From Bradyrhizobium sp. 200 (GTDB lineage: Bacteria; Pseudomonadota; Alphaproteobacteria; Rhizobiales; Xanthobacteraceae): a stretch of DNA of 64,000 nucleotides. The stretch lies in assembly GCF_023100945.1 (NCBI RefSeq), contig NZ_CP064689.1:2462001-2526000 (forward strand), in the 5' to 3' direction. This document shows positions 44,329 to 53,883 of the stretch, in pieces. The stretch's first letter is position 1. Each line of letters starts with the position of its first letter. Made by a program: the position numbers and the translations under genes. The notes beneath the pieces are model-generated. The model saw nothing but the letters and a program-made list of their open reading frames with translations. It had not been told where the DNA came from and did no database searches.

Positions 44329-45159
44329 TCACAGCCACCGCTTTCGCCGCTTGAAGCTTTTCAGGTTCTTGAAGCTCTTGCGCTGGTCGCCGGCGCCGCC
44401 GAGGTAGAATTCCTTGACGTCCTCGTTGTCGCGCAATTCGTCGGCGGTGCCGTCGAGCACCACCTTGCCCTGTTCCATGATGTAGCCGTGGCTCGCGACC
44501 GACAGCGCGGCGCGGGCGTTCTGCTCCACCAGGAGGATGGTGACGCCGAGGTCGCGGTTGATTGCCTTGATGATTCCAAACACCTCCTTGACTAGCAGTG
44601 GTGACAAGCCCATCGACGGCTCGTCCATCAGGATCATCTTGGGCCGCGCCATCAGCGCGCGGCCGATCGCCAGCATCTGCTGCTCGCCGCCGGAGAGATA
44701 GCCGGCGAGCCCGGTGCGCTCCTTCAGCCGCGGGAAATATCTGAACACCATGTCGATGTCGGCACCGATCTCGTTGTCGGTGCGGGTGAAGGCGCCGAGC
44801 TTCAGATTTTCGATCGACGTCATGTCGGCGATGATCCGGCGGCCTTCCATCACCTGAAAGATGCCGCGGCGGACGATCTTGTCGGGGTCGATGCCGTTGA
44901 TGCGCTCGCCGTCGAAAAGGATTTCGCCGCGGATGACTTCGCCGTCCTCGGTCTTGAGCAGGCCTGAGATCGCCTTCAGCGTCGTCGACTTGCCGGCGCC
45001 GTTGGCGCCGAGCAGGGCTACGATCGCGCCCCTCGGCACTTCGAGGCTGAGGCCGCGCAGCACCAGGATGACCTTGTCGTAGACGACTTCGATGTTGCTG
45101 ACGCTGAGCAGCGGCGCGGCGGTCTTCGCAGGACGATTGAGTTCGGTTGCTTCAGTCAT
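44329..45159 (-). CDS. livF: Branched-chain-type ABC transporter ATPase LivF
   Basis: 276 residues. Walker A GANGAGKST, Q-loop, signature LSGGEQQMLAIGRAL and Walker B MILMDEPSMGLSP are all complete. Energises uptake with LivG. A basic C-terminal tail of about 20 residues (KSFKNLKSFKRRKRWL) is unusual for LivF. It is separated from the receptor gene by 195 bases containing a palindromic repeat, although it is on the same strand. Confidence 0.93.
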   Translation of the reverse strand: MTEATELNRPAKTAAPLLSVSNIEVVYDKVILVLRGLSLEVPRGAIVALLGANGAGKSTTLKAISGLLKTEDGEVIRGEILFDGERINGIDPDKIVRRGIFQVMEGRRIIADMTSIENLKLGAFTRTDNEIGADIDMVFRYFPRLKERTGLAGYLSGGEQQMLAIGRALMARPKMILMDEPSMGLSPLLVKEVFGIIKAINRDLGVTILLVEQNARAALSVASHGYIMEQGKVVLDGTADELRDNEDVKEFYLGGAGDQRKSFKNLKSFKRRKRWL

Positions 45160-45211
45160 TTTCCGATCCTGGCGTTGTTAGTGGAGCGGGTCGTCCGCTC
45201 TACCCACCGCC

Positions 45212-45309
45212 GTCATCACCCGCGTATGCGGGTGATCCAGTATTCCAGAGGCGCCTGCGATCAATCGAGAAGCCGCGGCGTACTGGATCCCCGCTTTCGC
45301 GGGGATGAC
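45212..45309. repeat. Paired-hairpin intergenic repeat
   Basis: Two hairpins, ATCACCCGC-GTAT-GCGGGTGAT (45215-45236) and ATCCCCGC-TTTC-GCGGGGAT (45287-45306), lie in opposite halves of a 98-base element bounded by GTCATC and GATGAC. I recall units of this type scattered in Bradyrhizobium genomes. It sits between the receptor gene and livF, inside the probable transcript, where it could act as mRNA stabiliser or attenuator. Confidence 0.65.
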
Positions 45310-45354
45310 AGTTGAGTGTTGAGGCGACTAGAGGCGCCTGCAGGCGCGCCTAGC

Positions 45355-46635
45355 TTACCAGCCGAGCCACTCGGGCTTGCGCGGCAGGTCGATCGTTTTC
45401 ACCTTCTCCATCTTGATGCCGCCGCTTTTTACGAGATCGTTGAGCGGAGCGTCGGTCGCGCCGGCGACCTTCATGCGATAGAGATCGACCTTGAGCGTGC
45501 CGCGGTGATCCGTCTCGGTGAAGGTTGAGGGGTTGCATATGCCTTCGCCGCCAGCGGGCACCCAATCCTTCTTCTGATAGAAGCCCTTCTTGACGTTCTC
45601 GCCGGTGGCGCCGCCGTTCTTGGCAGCCCATTCGACGGCTTCCTTCATGTAGAGCGCGGTGCAGACGCCGGCGATGTAATGCACGGGACGGTAAGTGGTA
45701 CCGGCCGCGTCCGACATCTTGGAGATTTCCATGAAGGTCTTCATGCCGGGTGCGTTGCCGCCCCACGCCACCGCGGTGCGCAGCGGGAACACCACGCCAT
45801 CGGCGGCAGCACCTGCGGCCTTGGCGGCGTTCTCGTCCATGCCCCAGACATTGCCGAGGAACTGCACGTCGACACCGGCCGCCTTGCAGGCGTTGAGCAC
45901 GGAGATGTTGGAACCTGCGGTGTTGCCGAGATAGGCGTAGTTGGCGCCCGAGCTCTTCAGGGTCAGGCACTGCGCGCTGTAGTCGCCGGGCGTCAACGCG
46001 AACACGATCGGCGGCAGCAACTCGAAGCCGAGTTCGGCGGCAATCGCCTCACCGGCGGCCTTCGGCGCGTTCGGATAGGGGTGGTTCGCACCCATATGGA
46101 CAAATTTCGGCTTGCCGGGCTTGCCCTTGGACTTCCAATCCTCGGCAGCCCAGGTCAGCATGCCACGTACCGCGTCCGAGTAGCTCGGACCATAGAAGAA
46201 ATTGTAGGGCGCGGGCTTGGCCTTGCCGCCGGCTCCGGTCGGATCGGAGAGCGCTGCGGCATAGGATGCCGAAATATCGGGGATCTTGTCCTGGGCCAGG
46301 AATCCAGTCAGCGCTTCAGTGTCGGCCGTGCCCCAGCCGAGAATGGCGGCGACCTTGTCGGCGCCCGACCATTTCTTGTACTGGGCGATGGCGCGCGGCA
46401 CCTGATAGCCGTAATCGACGGTATCGACATTGACCTTGGCGCCGTTGATGCCGCCGCTCTTGTTGATCCACGCATAGGTGTCCGCGACACCCTGTCCGAA
46501 CGGCGTTCCGACGTCCGAAGTGGGCCCTGAATAGTCGGTGAGATGCCCCAGCGCGATCGGCGCCTGGGCCGATGCCGCGGTGCTACCCAACAGCAAGGCC
46601 AGCGAGGCGGTGCTCAGTAGAGTCTTCATCGTCAT
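45355..46635 (-). CDS. ABC transporter periplasmic receptor (LivK family)
   Basis: 426 residues with a Sec signal peptide ending around ASAQA (cleavage near residue 24). Mature protein starts PIALGHLTDYSGPTSDVGTP, the fold of Peripla_BP_6 receptors. Ligands of this branch are often aromatic acids, amides or branched amino acids; the embedded CoA ligases suggest a carboxylic acid. GGAGG lies eight bases before the first ATG, so that start is preferred over the one two codons later. Confidence 0.88.
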   Translation of the reverse strand: MTMKTLLSTASLALLLGSTAASAQAPIALGHLTDYSGPTSDVGTPFGQGVADTYAWINKSGGINGAKVNVDTVDYGYQVPRAIAQYKKWSGADKVAAILGWGTADTEALTGFLAQDKIPDISASYAAALSDPTGAGGKAKPAPYNFFYGPSYSDAVRGMLTWAAEDWKSKGKPGKPKFVHMGANHPYPNAPKAAGEAIAAELGFELLPPIVFALTPGDYSAQCLTLKSSGANYAYLGNTAGSNISVLNACKAAGVDVQFLGNVWGMDENAAKAAGAAADGVVFPLRTAVAWGGNAPGMKTFMEISKMSDAAGTTYRPVHYIAGVCTALYMKEAVEWAAKNGGATGENVKKGFYQKKDWVPAGGEGICNPSTFTETDHRGTLKVDLYRMKVAGATDAPLNDLVKSGGIKMEKVKTIDLPRKPEWLGW

Positions 46636-46691
46636 GGACTAATCCTCCGGTTGTTTCTCGAGGTCTTCTCGTTGTCCGTCCCGTTCCGACC

Positions 46692-47765
46692 TCAATGCGA
46701 GAACGGGTAGAGTTTCCAGTACGCCTTGATCTGCCGCCATCGATGCGCAAGTCCATCCGGCTCGAACACCAGAAAGACAATGATGATCACGCCGATGGCC
46801 ATCTCGCGCAAGAAAGCGATGTTGTTCTTTAGTCCCAGAAATTGGTCGATCGGGCTGTCGCGCAGCGCGACGCTGAGCCATTCCATCGACTCCGGCAGCA
46901 GCACCATGAACGCCGTGCCCATCAGCGTGCCCATGATCGAGCCGAGCCCGCCAATGATGATCATCGCAAGGAAGATGATCGAGCGATCGATGCCAAAGCC
47001 TTCGTTGGAGACCACCTGATTGTAATGCGCGTAGAGCGCGCCGCCGACGCCGGCAAAGAAGGCCGCGAGACCGAACGACAGCGTCCGGTACTTGGTCAGG
47101 TTGATGCCCATGATCTCGGCCGAGAGATAATGGTCGCGCACCGCCACCAGCGCGCGCCCGTCGCGCGAACGGATCAGGTTGGTGACCAGGAGATAGCAGA
47201 CGACGACATAGGCCAGCACGACATAGAAATACTGCTTATCGCCGCGCAGCATGTAGCCGAAGATCGAGAACGGTTCGGCGCTGGCGGGAACGCTGCCGCC
47301 GGTGAACCATTCGGCGCGGGCAAAGAAGTCGAGCAGGATGTACTGCGCCGCCAGCGTCGCGATTGCGAGATAGAGCCCTTTCAGCCGCGCGGCGGGCAGG
47401 CCGAAGACCAGGCCGACCGCGGCCGTCACCACGCCTGCGAGCGGAATGCAGAAGAAGACGGGAATGCCGAACCGGTTCGAGAGATAGGCCGACGTGAAGG
47501 CGCCGAAGCCGAAGAAGGCGGCGTGACCGATCGAGATCTGGCCGGTGAAGCCGACGACGATGTTCAAACCAAGGGCGGCGATGCCGAAGATGCCGATCTG
47601 GATCAGGAGGCTGAGGACGTATTCGTTGACGACATGCGGCGCAAAGCAGATCAGGGCGATGCCCGCGATCATGGCGTTGCGGCTGGTCGTGGTCGGAAAC
47701 ACGGTGGTATCCGCCGCATAGCTGGTGCGGAAGTCGCCGGCGGGAATGAGGGTCTGGCCTGCCAT
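46692..47765 (-). CDS. livM: ABC transporter permease LivM
   Basis: 357 residues, about nine membrane segments. GLNIVVGFTGQISIGHAAFFGFGAF is the family signature and SAEIMGINLTKYRTLSFGLAAFFAGVGGAL the coupling region. It is 56 bases upstream of the receptor gene in the transcript. A 104-base gap with a palindromic repeat separates it from livH. Confidence 0.92.
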   Translation of the reverse strand: MAGQTLIPAGDFRTSYAADTTVFPTTTSRNAMIAGIALICFAPHVVNEYVLSLLIQIGIFGIAALGLNIVVGFTGQISIGHAAFFGFGAFTSAYLSNRFGIPVFFCIPLAGVVTAAVGLVFGLPAARLKGLYLAIATLAAQYILLDFFARAEWFTGGSVPASAEPFSIFGYMLRGDKQYFYVVLAYVVVCYLLVTNLIRSRDGRALVAVRDHYLSAEIMGINLTKYRTLSFGLAAFFAGVGGALYAHYNQVVSNEGFGIDRSIIFLAMIIIGGLGSIMGTLMGTAFMVLLPESMEWLSVALRDSPIDQFLGLKNNIAFLREMAIGVIIIVFLVFEPDGLAHRWRQIKAYWKLYPFSH

Positions 47766-47822
47766 GGGCTCTACCGTCCGTGCCGATTGATATGAGTCAC
47801 TGGCACGCCTCTTTTTGTTTGG

Positions 47823-47868
47823 GCATGATCGTTACCGAAAACCGGTTTCCACTTTTCGGCGATCATGC
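47823..47868. repeat. Short palindromic repeat
   Basis: Nine-base arms GCATGATCG (47823-47831) and CGATCATGC (47860-47868) with inner CCGAAAA/TTTTCGG pairing. The right arm ends against the livH stop codon, so the repeat separates livH from livM within the transcript. The unit resembles a widespread rhizobial repeat. Confidence 0.6.
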
Positions 47869-48762
47869 CTACACCCGCTCGATGTCTTTGGTGCCGAACA
47901 GGCCGTATGGCTTGATCATCAGGATGATGATGAGCGCATAGAACGGCGCGATCTCGTAGAGATTGCCCCAGTGCAGATATTCGCTGTCGAGAAAGTGCGC
48001 GATGTTTTCCAGAAGGCCGATGATGATGCCGCCCAGCACCGCGCCGCCGACGCTGTCGAGACCGCCGAGGATCGCCGCCGGAAACACTTTTACGCCATAG
48101 GCGGACAAGCCGGCCGAGACTCCGTTGACGACGGCCACCACCACGCCCGCGACGGCGGAGACGGTCGCCGAGATCGCCCAGGCCATCGCGAATACGCTTT
48201 TGACGGATATGCCGAGCGATTGCGCCACCTGCTGGTTGAAGGCGGTGGCGCGCATGGCGAGACCATATTTGGAGAGGCGGAAGAACCACGCCATTCCCAC
48301 CATCATCGCCACCGAGACCGCAAGACTCATCAGATAGACGGTCTGCACCTGCAGTCCGAGAATGTTGACGTTTTGGGTCTGGAAGATACGCGGGAACGGC
48401 TGCAAATTGACGCCGAAGATCCACTTCATCAGCGCCGAAAATACCGTCGACAACGCGATCGTCACCATGATCACGGAAATGATCGGCTCGCCGATCATCG
48501 GGCGCAGGATCACGATCTGGATGGCGATGCCGAACAGGAACATGAAGACCAGCGTGATCGGCATGCCCAGATAGAACGGCACCTGATACTTGGTGAGCAG
48601 CCACCAGCATACCCATGCGCCGACCAGCAGCAGTTCGCCCTGCGCGAAGTTCACCACCTGCGTCGCCTTGTAGATCAGCACGAACGACATCGCGACCACG
48701 CCATAGAGCGTGCCGACCACGAGGCCGTTGACGAGGAGCTGGATCAGGAGCTGGGTGTTCAT
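47869..48762 (-). CDS. livH: ABC transporter permease LivH
   Basis: 297 residues, about eight membrane segments. LVNGLVVGTLYGVVAMSFVLIYKATQVVNFAQGEL is the LivH N-terminus, and LRMIGEPIISVIMVTIALSTVF-type segments follow. Forms the channel with LivM. The stop codon coincides with the end of the preceding repeat. Confidence 0.92.
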   Translation of the reverse strand: MNTQLLIQLLVNGLVVGTLYGVVAMSFVLIYKATQVVNFAQGELLLVGAWVCWWLLTKYQVPFYLGMPITLVFMFLFGIAIQIVILRPMIGEPIISVIMVTIALSTVFSALMKWIFGVNLQPFPRIFQTQNVNILGLQVQTVYLMSLAVSVAMMVGMAWFFRLSKYGLAMRATAFNQQVAQSLGISVKSVFAMAWAISATVSAVAGVVVAVVNGVSAGLSAYGVKVFPAAILGGLDSVGGAVLGGIIIGLLENIAHFLDSEYLHWGNLYEIAPFYALIIILMIKPYGLFGTKDIERV

Positions 48763-48774
48763 GCTGCCCTCGTT

Positions 48775-48920
48775 CCCTCTCCCCTTGTGGGAGAGGGTGG
48801 CTTCGCGAAGCGAAGACGGGTGAGGGGTTCTCTCCGCATTCGCAACTGTGGAGAGAGACCCCTCACCGAAGTGAGTGTGTTTTGAACGGCGGTGCGGCCC
48901 TCTCCCACAAGGGGAGAGGG
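48775..48920. repeat. Large inverted-repeat element with perfect 23-base arms
   Basis: The first 23 bases (48775-48797) are exactly the reverse complement of the last 23 (48898-48920), and inner segments also pair (GGGTGAGGGG near 48818 with CCCCTCACC near 48859). The 146-base unit would fold into a long cruciform or RNA hairpin. It lies between livH and the acyl-CoA synthetase gene in the same probable transcript. Bradyrhizobium carries many such units as I recall. Confidence 0.7.
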
Positions 48921-48958
48921 CGCATCAACTTGCACCGCGATGGATCTTGCCATCAGCA

Positions 48959-50890
48959 TCATTCCGCGGCCTCCGCCATCGGCGCGTGTCCACCGAGATC
49001 GACCACCCGGAGGGTGGTGCGGATGCGTTGGGTGGTGCCGTCCTGGAAGCGGATCACGGTGTCGACGGGAATGTCGCTCTTGCCGCCATAGATCGCGTCG
49101 ATGATGTCTGCATATTTCTCGTTGATGACGCTGCGGCGGACCTTTCGGGTGCGGGTCAGCTCGCCGTCGTCGGCGTCGAGTTCCTTGTAGAGCAGGAGGA
49201 AGCGGGAAATGCGCTGCGCCGGCGGCAGCGTGGCGTTGACGCCTTCGACCTCCTTGCGGAGCAGCGCGTAGACCTCAGGCCGCGAGGAGAGGTCGGTGTA
49301 GGTGGTGAAAGAGATGCGATTCTTCTCCGCCCATTTCGAGATGATCGAGTAGCGGATGCAGATCATCGCCGCCAGCGTGTCGCGGCCGGCACCGAGCACG
49401 ACCGTCTCGGCGATATAGGGCGAGAACTTCAGCTTGTTTTCCAGATATTGCGGCGAGAAGCGCTCGCCGCGCGAGGTCTCGGCGAGATCCTTGATGCGGT
49501 CGATGACGACGAGTTGCCTGTCGGCATTGAAATAGCCCGCGTCGCCGGAATGCATCCAGCCATCCTTCATGTCGGCGGCCGAGGCTTCCGGATTCTTGTA
49601 GTAGCCGAGATACATGTTGGGATGACGCACCACGATTTCGCCGATGCCGTTGACATCGGGGTTGTCGACGCGGATCTCGATGTCGCCGGCCATCGGCACG
49701 CCGGTCGTATCCGGATCGACCTTGTCGGAAGGATGCAGCGTGTAGGCCCCTAACAGCTCGGTCTGGCCGTAGAGCGTTCGCAGCGGCACGCCCATGGCGC
49801 GGAAGAACTTGAAGGTATCCGGCCCGAGCGCGGCGCCGCCGGTCGCGGCCGAGCGCAGCCGCGTGAAGCCCAGGCGGTCGCGCAGCGCGCGGAACAACAA
49901 CTGGTCGGCCAACATCGAACGCTTGCCCTGCGCCAGCGCCGAAAGCCCCGTCTTCATGCCGACGTCGAAGAGCTTTTGTTTCAGCGGCGAGGAGTCCATC
50001 ACGCCGGCGCGGACGTCGGCGGCGATCGATTCCCAGAGCCGCGGCGCGAACAGCACGAAGGTCGGCGCGATCTCGCGGAAATCGTGCATCATGGTTTCGG
50101 GCTCTTCGACGAAATTGACCTTCATCCGGCAGAGCAGCCCTTTGCCGAGCACATAGACCTGTTCCATGATCCAGGGCAGCGGCAGCACCGAGACATATTC
50201 GTCGTCCGGTCCCTTCGGATCGAACGCGAGATAAGTCGCGCAATGCTTGAGAACGCGTCCCGCCGCCAGCATCGCCAGCTTGGGATTGGCCGTGGTCCCG
50301 GAGGTGGTGCAGAGGATCGCGACATCCTCGCCGCTGGTCGCATCGACCAACCGCTCGTAAAGGCCGGGCTCGCGCGCGGCGCGGTCGCGCCCCATCGCGG
50401 CCAGCTTTTCCGCCTCCATCAGGCGCGGATCGTCATATTTCCGCATGCCGCGCGGATCGGAATAGACGATATGCTTGAGGTTGGGCGCGCGGTCGGCGAG
50501 CGCCAGCAGCTTGTCGACCTGCTCCTCGTCTTCGGCGAACACCAGCTTGGCTTCGCCATAGCTGAGCAGATAGGCGGCTTCCTCGTCCAGCACGTCGCGA
50601 TAAAGGCCGAGACTCATGGCGCCGATGGCATGCGTGGCGATTTCCGCCGCTACCCAGTCCGGGCGGTTGTCGCCGATGATGCCGATGACGTCGCCGCGTC
50701 CGAGGCCCAGTTCGATCATGCCGAGCGCAAAATCGTGCACGCGCGTCTGGTAGTCATTCCAGGTGAAGACGCGCCACAGCCCGAGATCCTTTTCGCGCAG
50801 CGCGATCTCGGCGCCGTGCTCCCTGGCATTGAGGCGCAGGAGTTTTGGATAGGTGTCGGCTTGGGCGACGCGTCCGGCGTAATCCATCAT
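48959..50890 (-). CDS. Long-chain-type acyl-CoA synthetase (AMP-forming)
   Basis: 643 residues. Phosphate loop is CTTSGTTANPKLAML, with Ala where the consensus has Gly; the A8 region YFNADRQLVVIDRIKDLAETSRGERFSP and the adenylation motif TLYGQTELLGAY are present. Activates a fatty or aromatic acid to its CoA ester. Overlaps livG by four bases (ATGA), so it is transcriptionally and translationally coupled to the transporter, implying import followed by CoA trapping. Confidence 0.9.
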   Translation of the reverse strand: MMDYAGRVAQADTYPKLLRLNAREHGAEIALREKDLGLWRVFTWNDYQTRVHDFALGMIELGLGRGDVIGIIGDNRPDWVAAEIATHAIGAMSLGLYRDVLDEEAAYLLSYGEAKLVFAEDEEQVDKLLALADRAPNLKHIVYSDPRGMRKYDDPRLMEAEKLAAMGRDRAAREPGLYERLVDATSGEDVAILCTTSGTTANPKLAMLAAGRVLKHCATYLAFDPKGPDDEYVSVLPLPWIMEQVYVLGKGLLCRMKVNFVEEPETMMHDFREIAPTFVLFAPRLWESIAADVRAGVMDSSPLKQKLFDVGMKTGLSALAQGKRSMLADQLLFRALRDRLGFTRLRSAATGGAALGPDTFKFFRAMGVPLRTLYGQTELLGAYTLHPSDKVDPDTTGVPMAGDIEIRVDNPDVNGIGEIVVRHPNMYLGYYKNPEASAADMKDGWMHSGDAGYFNADRQLVVIDRIKDLAETSRGERFSPQYLENKLKFSPYIAETVVLGAGRDTLAAMICIRYSIISKWAEKNRISFTTYTDLSSRPEVYALLRKEVEGVNATLPPAQRISRFLLLYKELDADDGELTRTRKVRRSVINEKYADIIDAIYGGKSDIPVDTVIRFQDGTTQRIRTTLRVVDLGGHAPMAEAAE

Positions 50891-51711
50891 GCCGCGCTCT
50901 CCGCACGAGCCGGCGGCGTATCGTCGGGGTCGACCAGGACTTCGTCCTCTTCACCGAGATAGGCGCGCTTCACATGGGGATCGGCGAGAACCGAAGCCGG
51001 ATCGCCTTCGGCGATCTTGCGGCCGAAATCCAGCACCACGACGCGGTGGGAGATATCCATCACCACGCCCATGTCGTGCTCGATCATCATCACGGTCATG
51101 CCGAACTCTTCGTTGAGATCGACGATGTAGCGCGCCATGTCCTCCTTTTCCTCGAAGTTCATGCCGGCCATCGGCTCGTCGAGCAGGATCAGCTTCGGCT
51201 CCAGCGCCATCGCGCGCGCCAGCTCGACGCGCTTGCGCAGGCCATAGGGCAGGGTGCCGGCGGTGGCCTTGCGCACCGTCTGCAGGTCGAGAAAATCGAT
51301 GATCTCCTCCACCTTGCGGCGGTGCTCGAGTTCCTCGCCCCTAGCGCCGGTCAGCCAGTACAGCGAGCCGGTGAGGAAATTGTTCTTCAGGAGATGGTGC
51401 CGCCCGACCATGATGTTGTCGAGCACGCTCATATGGTGGAACAGCGCCAGATTCTGGAAGGTGCGGCCGATGCCCAGCCGGGGCCGCGCATTCGGATTGA
51501 GGCCGGTGATGTCCCTGCCGCGGTAGAAGAGCTGGCCCTCGGTCGGCTTGTAGCGGCCCGAAATGCAATTGACGATTGAAGTCTTGCCGGCGCCGTTCGG
51601 GCCGATGATCGAGAACAATTCGCCCTCGTTCACGCCGAAGGAGACTTCAGTCAGCGCACGGACGCCACCGAAGCGCAGAGACACCCCGCGCACTTCCAAC
51701 GTGTAAGCCAC
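50887..51711 (-). CDS. livG: ABC transporter ATPase LivG
   Basis: 274 residues, GTG start with GGAGG six bases upstream. Walker A GPNGAGKTS and Walker B LILLDEPMAGMN; the signature reads LPYGLRKRVELARAL-like (PYGLRKR) rather than LSGGQ, as usual for LivG. First gene of the minus-strand transporter operon. A Crp/Fnr regulator is divergent from it. Confidence 0.93.
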   Translation of the reverse strand: MAYTLEVRGVSLRFGGVRALTEVSFGVNEGELFSIIGPNGAGKTSIVNCISGRYKPTEGQLFYRGRDITGLNPNARPRLGIGRTFQNLALFHHMSVLDNIMVGRHHLLKNNFLTGSLYWLTGARGEELEHRRKVEEIIDFLDLQTVRKATAGTLPYGLRKRVELARAMALEPKLILLDEPMAGMNFEEKEDMARYIVDLNEEFGMTVMMIEHDMGVVMDISHRVVVLDFGRKIAEGDPASVLADPHVKRAYLGEEDEVLVDPDDTPPARAESAA

Positions 51712-51998
51712 TCATTCCCTCCGGATGCGGCGCCTGGGCAGCGCTCTTCATCTATTATCTATTGTTTGCAATCGCATGCGCGATCCTACATCGGCGATGA
51801 CAGGCAGGCCATCCGACTATCGAGCCGGCCGATGTCCCGCCGCACGCGTGGTAGCGTCGCACCCCGCCACCGCGCATTTTTGGCTGCGCGTACCGAGGTG
51901 GCCCTCCTTAGGGCAATGCGATAGTTTGAAATGTCTTTTGCCTGACAATTGGTCGGGAAATTTCGTCAGATTGCCTCCTGTTGCAGTGCAGCAAGAGA

Positions 51999-52703
51999 AT
52001 GGGTGGGGACGCGACGGTCGATGCCATCATGATTGCTGCGGATTACCTGAAGCGCATCGCGGCCTGGTCACGCGAACTGAACGACCGCGAAATCGAGGTC
52101 GCCCGTGCCGGCATCGTGGAGAAATCCTATCGTGCCAACGAGTTCATTTTCATGCGCGGCGATGCCTTCGACTACTGGACCGGCATCGTCACGGGTCTCG
52201 CCCGGATGAGTACCGTGTCAAGCGGCGGCAAGGCCGCGACTTTCGCCGGCCTCACGGCAGGCGCCTGGTTTGGCGAGGGCACGGTGCTGAAGAACGAGCC
52301 GCGCCGTTACGACGTGGTCGCGTTGCGCGATACCAGGCTGGCGCTGATGGATCGCAACACCTTCTTCTGGCTGTTCGAGAACAGCGTCGCGTTCAACCGC
52401 TTTCTGGTTCGGCAGCTCAACGAGCGGCTCGGCCAGTTCATCGGAGCGCTGGAACATGGTCGCACGCTCGACGCCACCAGCCGCGTCGCGCGCTCGATCG
52501 CCTCGCTGTTCAACCCGATTCTCTACCCGGACATGACGCGCCATATCGAGATCACGCAGGAAGAAATAGGAGCGCTGTCCGGTATTTCGCGGCAGAATGC
52601 CAACCAGTGCCTGAAGCGGCTGGAGCAGGAAGGCTTGCTGCGGCTCGAATATGGCGGCGTTACCATTATTGAGCTCGAACGATTGCGACAGCATGGTGAA
52701 TAA
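51999..52703 (+). CDS. Crp/Fnr-family transcriptional regulator
   Basis: 234 residues from the ATG at 51999 (TTG at 51981 and ATG at 52029 are alternatives). Cyclic-nucleotide-binding-type beta barrel in residues ~35-140 (FMRGDAFDYWTGIVTGLARM, GAWFGEGTVL) and a helix-turn-helix in EIGALSGISRQNANQCLKRLEQEG. There is no N-terminal cysteine cluster as in FNR, so an Fe-S sensor is unlikely. Divergent from livG with 287 bases between; it may regulate the transporter. No convincing dyad of Crp type was found in the intergenic region. Confidence 0.85.
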   Translation: MGGDATVDAIMIAADYLKRIAAWSRELNDREIEVARAGIVEKSYRANEFIFMRGDAFDYWTGIVTGLARMSTVSSGGKAATFAGLTAGAWFGEGTVLKNEPRRYDVVALRDTRLALMDRNTFFWLFENSVAFNRFLVRQLNERLGQFIGALEHGRTLDATSRVARSIASLFNPILYPDMTRHIEITQEEIGALSGISRQNANQCLKRLEQEGLLRLEYGGVTIIELERLRQHGE

Positions 52704-52797
52704 TTGCGCCTAAGGGACTGATTTCAAAAAGGGTTTGGCAATAGACTTGGTCGGGGCCGAATGCTATTGCCTGCGCGAAGACGCGGTTGGAGAACAC

Positions 52798-53883
52798 ATG
52801 GCAGCTCAGGATTCACAGCGGCGCGTGGCGCTGATCACCGGCGTCACCGGGCAGGACGGCGCCTATTTGGCCGAATATCTGCTCGGCCTCGGCTACACCG
52901 TCCATGGCATCAAGCGGCGGTCGTCCTCGTTCAACACCGCGCGCATCGATCACCTGTACCAGGATCCGCATTCCCGCCAGGTGCCGTTCCTGCTGCATTA
53001 CGGCGACATGACCGACTCGACCAATCTGATCCGGCTGATGCAGCAGATCAGGCCGACCGAGATCTACAATCTCGCCGCCCAGAGCCATGTCGGCGTCAGT
53101 TTCGAAAGCCCGGAATACACCGCCAATGCCGACGCCATCGGCGTGCTGCGGCTTCTGGAGGCGATCCGCATTCTCGGCATGGAGAAGGAGACGCGGTTCT
53201 ATCAGGCCTCGACCTCCGAACTCTACGGTCTGGTCCAGGAGGTGCCGCAGAGGGAATCCACGCCGTTCTACCCGCGTTCGCCTTACGGCGTCGCAAAACT
53301 GTACGGCTACTGGATCACGGTGAACTACCGCGAGGCCTACGGCATCTATGCCTCGAACGGCATCCTGTTCAACCACGAGAGCCCGATCCGCGGCGAGACG
53401 TTTGTCACCCGCAAGATCACCCGCGGCGTCGCCCGCATCGAGGTTGGCCTCGATGAGGCGCTCTATCTCGGCAATCTCGAGGCCAAGCGCGACTGGGGCC
53501 ATGCGCGGGATTATGTCGAGGGCATGCACCGGATCTTGCAGGCTGATGCGCCCGACGATTTCGTGCTGGCGACCGGCGAGACGCGTTCGGTCCGCGAGTT
53601 CATCGAACTGGCGTTCGCCGAAGTCGGCCGCCGCATCGAATGGCGCGGCAAGGGCGTCGAGGAGACCGGCGTCGACGTGACGTCCGGCAAGACCGTGGTC
53701 AGGATCGACCCGGTCTATTTCCGGCCGACCGAGGTCGACCTTCTGGTTGGCGACGCCAGCAAGGCGCGGGAGAAGCTCGGCTGGAAGCCCAGGACGTCGT
53801 TTGCCCAACTGGTCAAGGAAATGGTCGCGGGCGATCTCGATGACGCCCGGCGGGAGGTGGCCAATGGCAAGCCTTCCGTTTGA
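52798..53883 (+). CDS. gmd: GDP-mannose 4,6-dehydratase
   Basis: 361 residues from the ATG at 52798. [39 protein letters not shown] and [15 protein letters not shown] are diagnostic of Gmd; the catalytic Tyr-Lys is [15 protein letters not shown]. Makes GDP-4-keto-6-deoxymannose in the cytoplasm. Overlaps the next gene by 20 bases, so the GDP-L-fucose pair is co-translated. It lies outside the main polysaccharide locus. Confidence 0.95.
   Translation: MAAQDSQRRVALITGVTGQDGAYLAEYLLGLGYTVHGIKRRSSSFNTARIDHLYQDPHSRQVPFLLHYGDMTDSTNLIRLMQQIRPTEIYNLAAQSHVGVSFESPEYTANADAIGVLRLLEAIRILGMEKETRFYQASTSELYGLVQEVPQRESTPFYPRSPYGVAKLYGYWITVNYREAYGIYASNGILFNHESPIRGETFVTRKITRGVARIEVGLDEALYLGNLEAKRDWGHARDYVEGMHRILQADAPDDFVLATGETRSVREFIELAFAEVGRRIEWRGKGVEETGVDVTSGKTVVRIDPVYFRPTEVDLLVGDASKAREKLGWKPRTSFAQLVKEMVAGDLDDARREVANGKPSV

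Noticed and set aside
44320..44336. GGCTG/CAGCC stem between the epimerase gene and livF
   Set aside because: Short stem without a T-run; not a convincing bidirectional terminator.
51725..52672. Long reading frame (315 codons) overlapping the Crp/Fnr gene
   Set aside because: Arg/His-rich composition typical of an out-of-frame reading; no recognisable domain.
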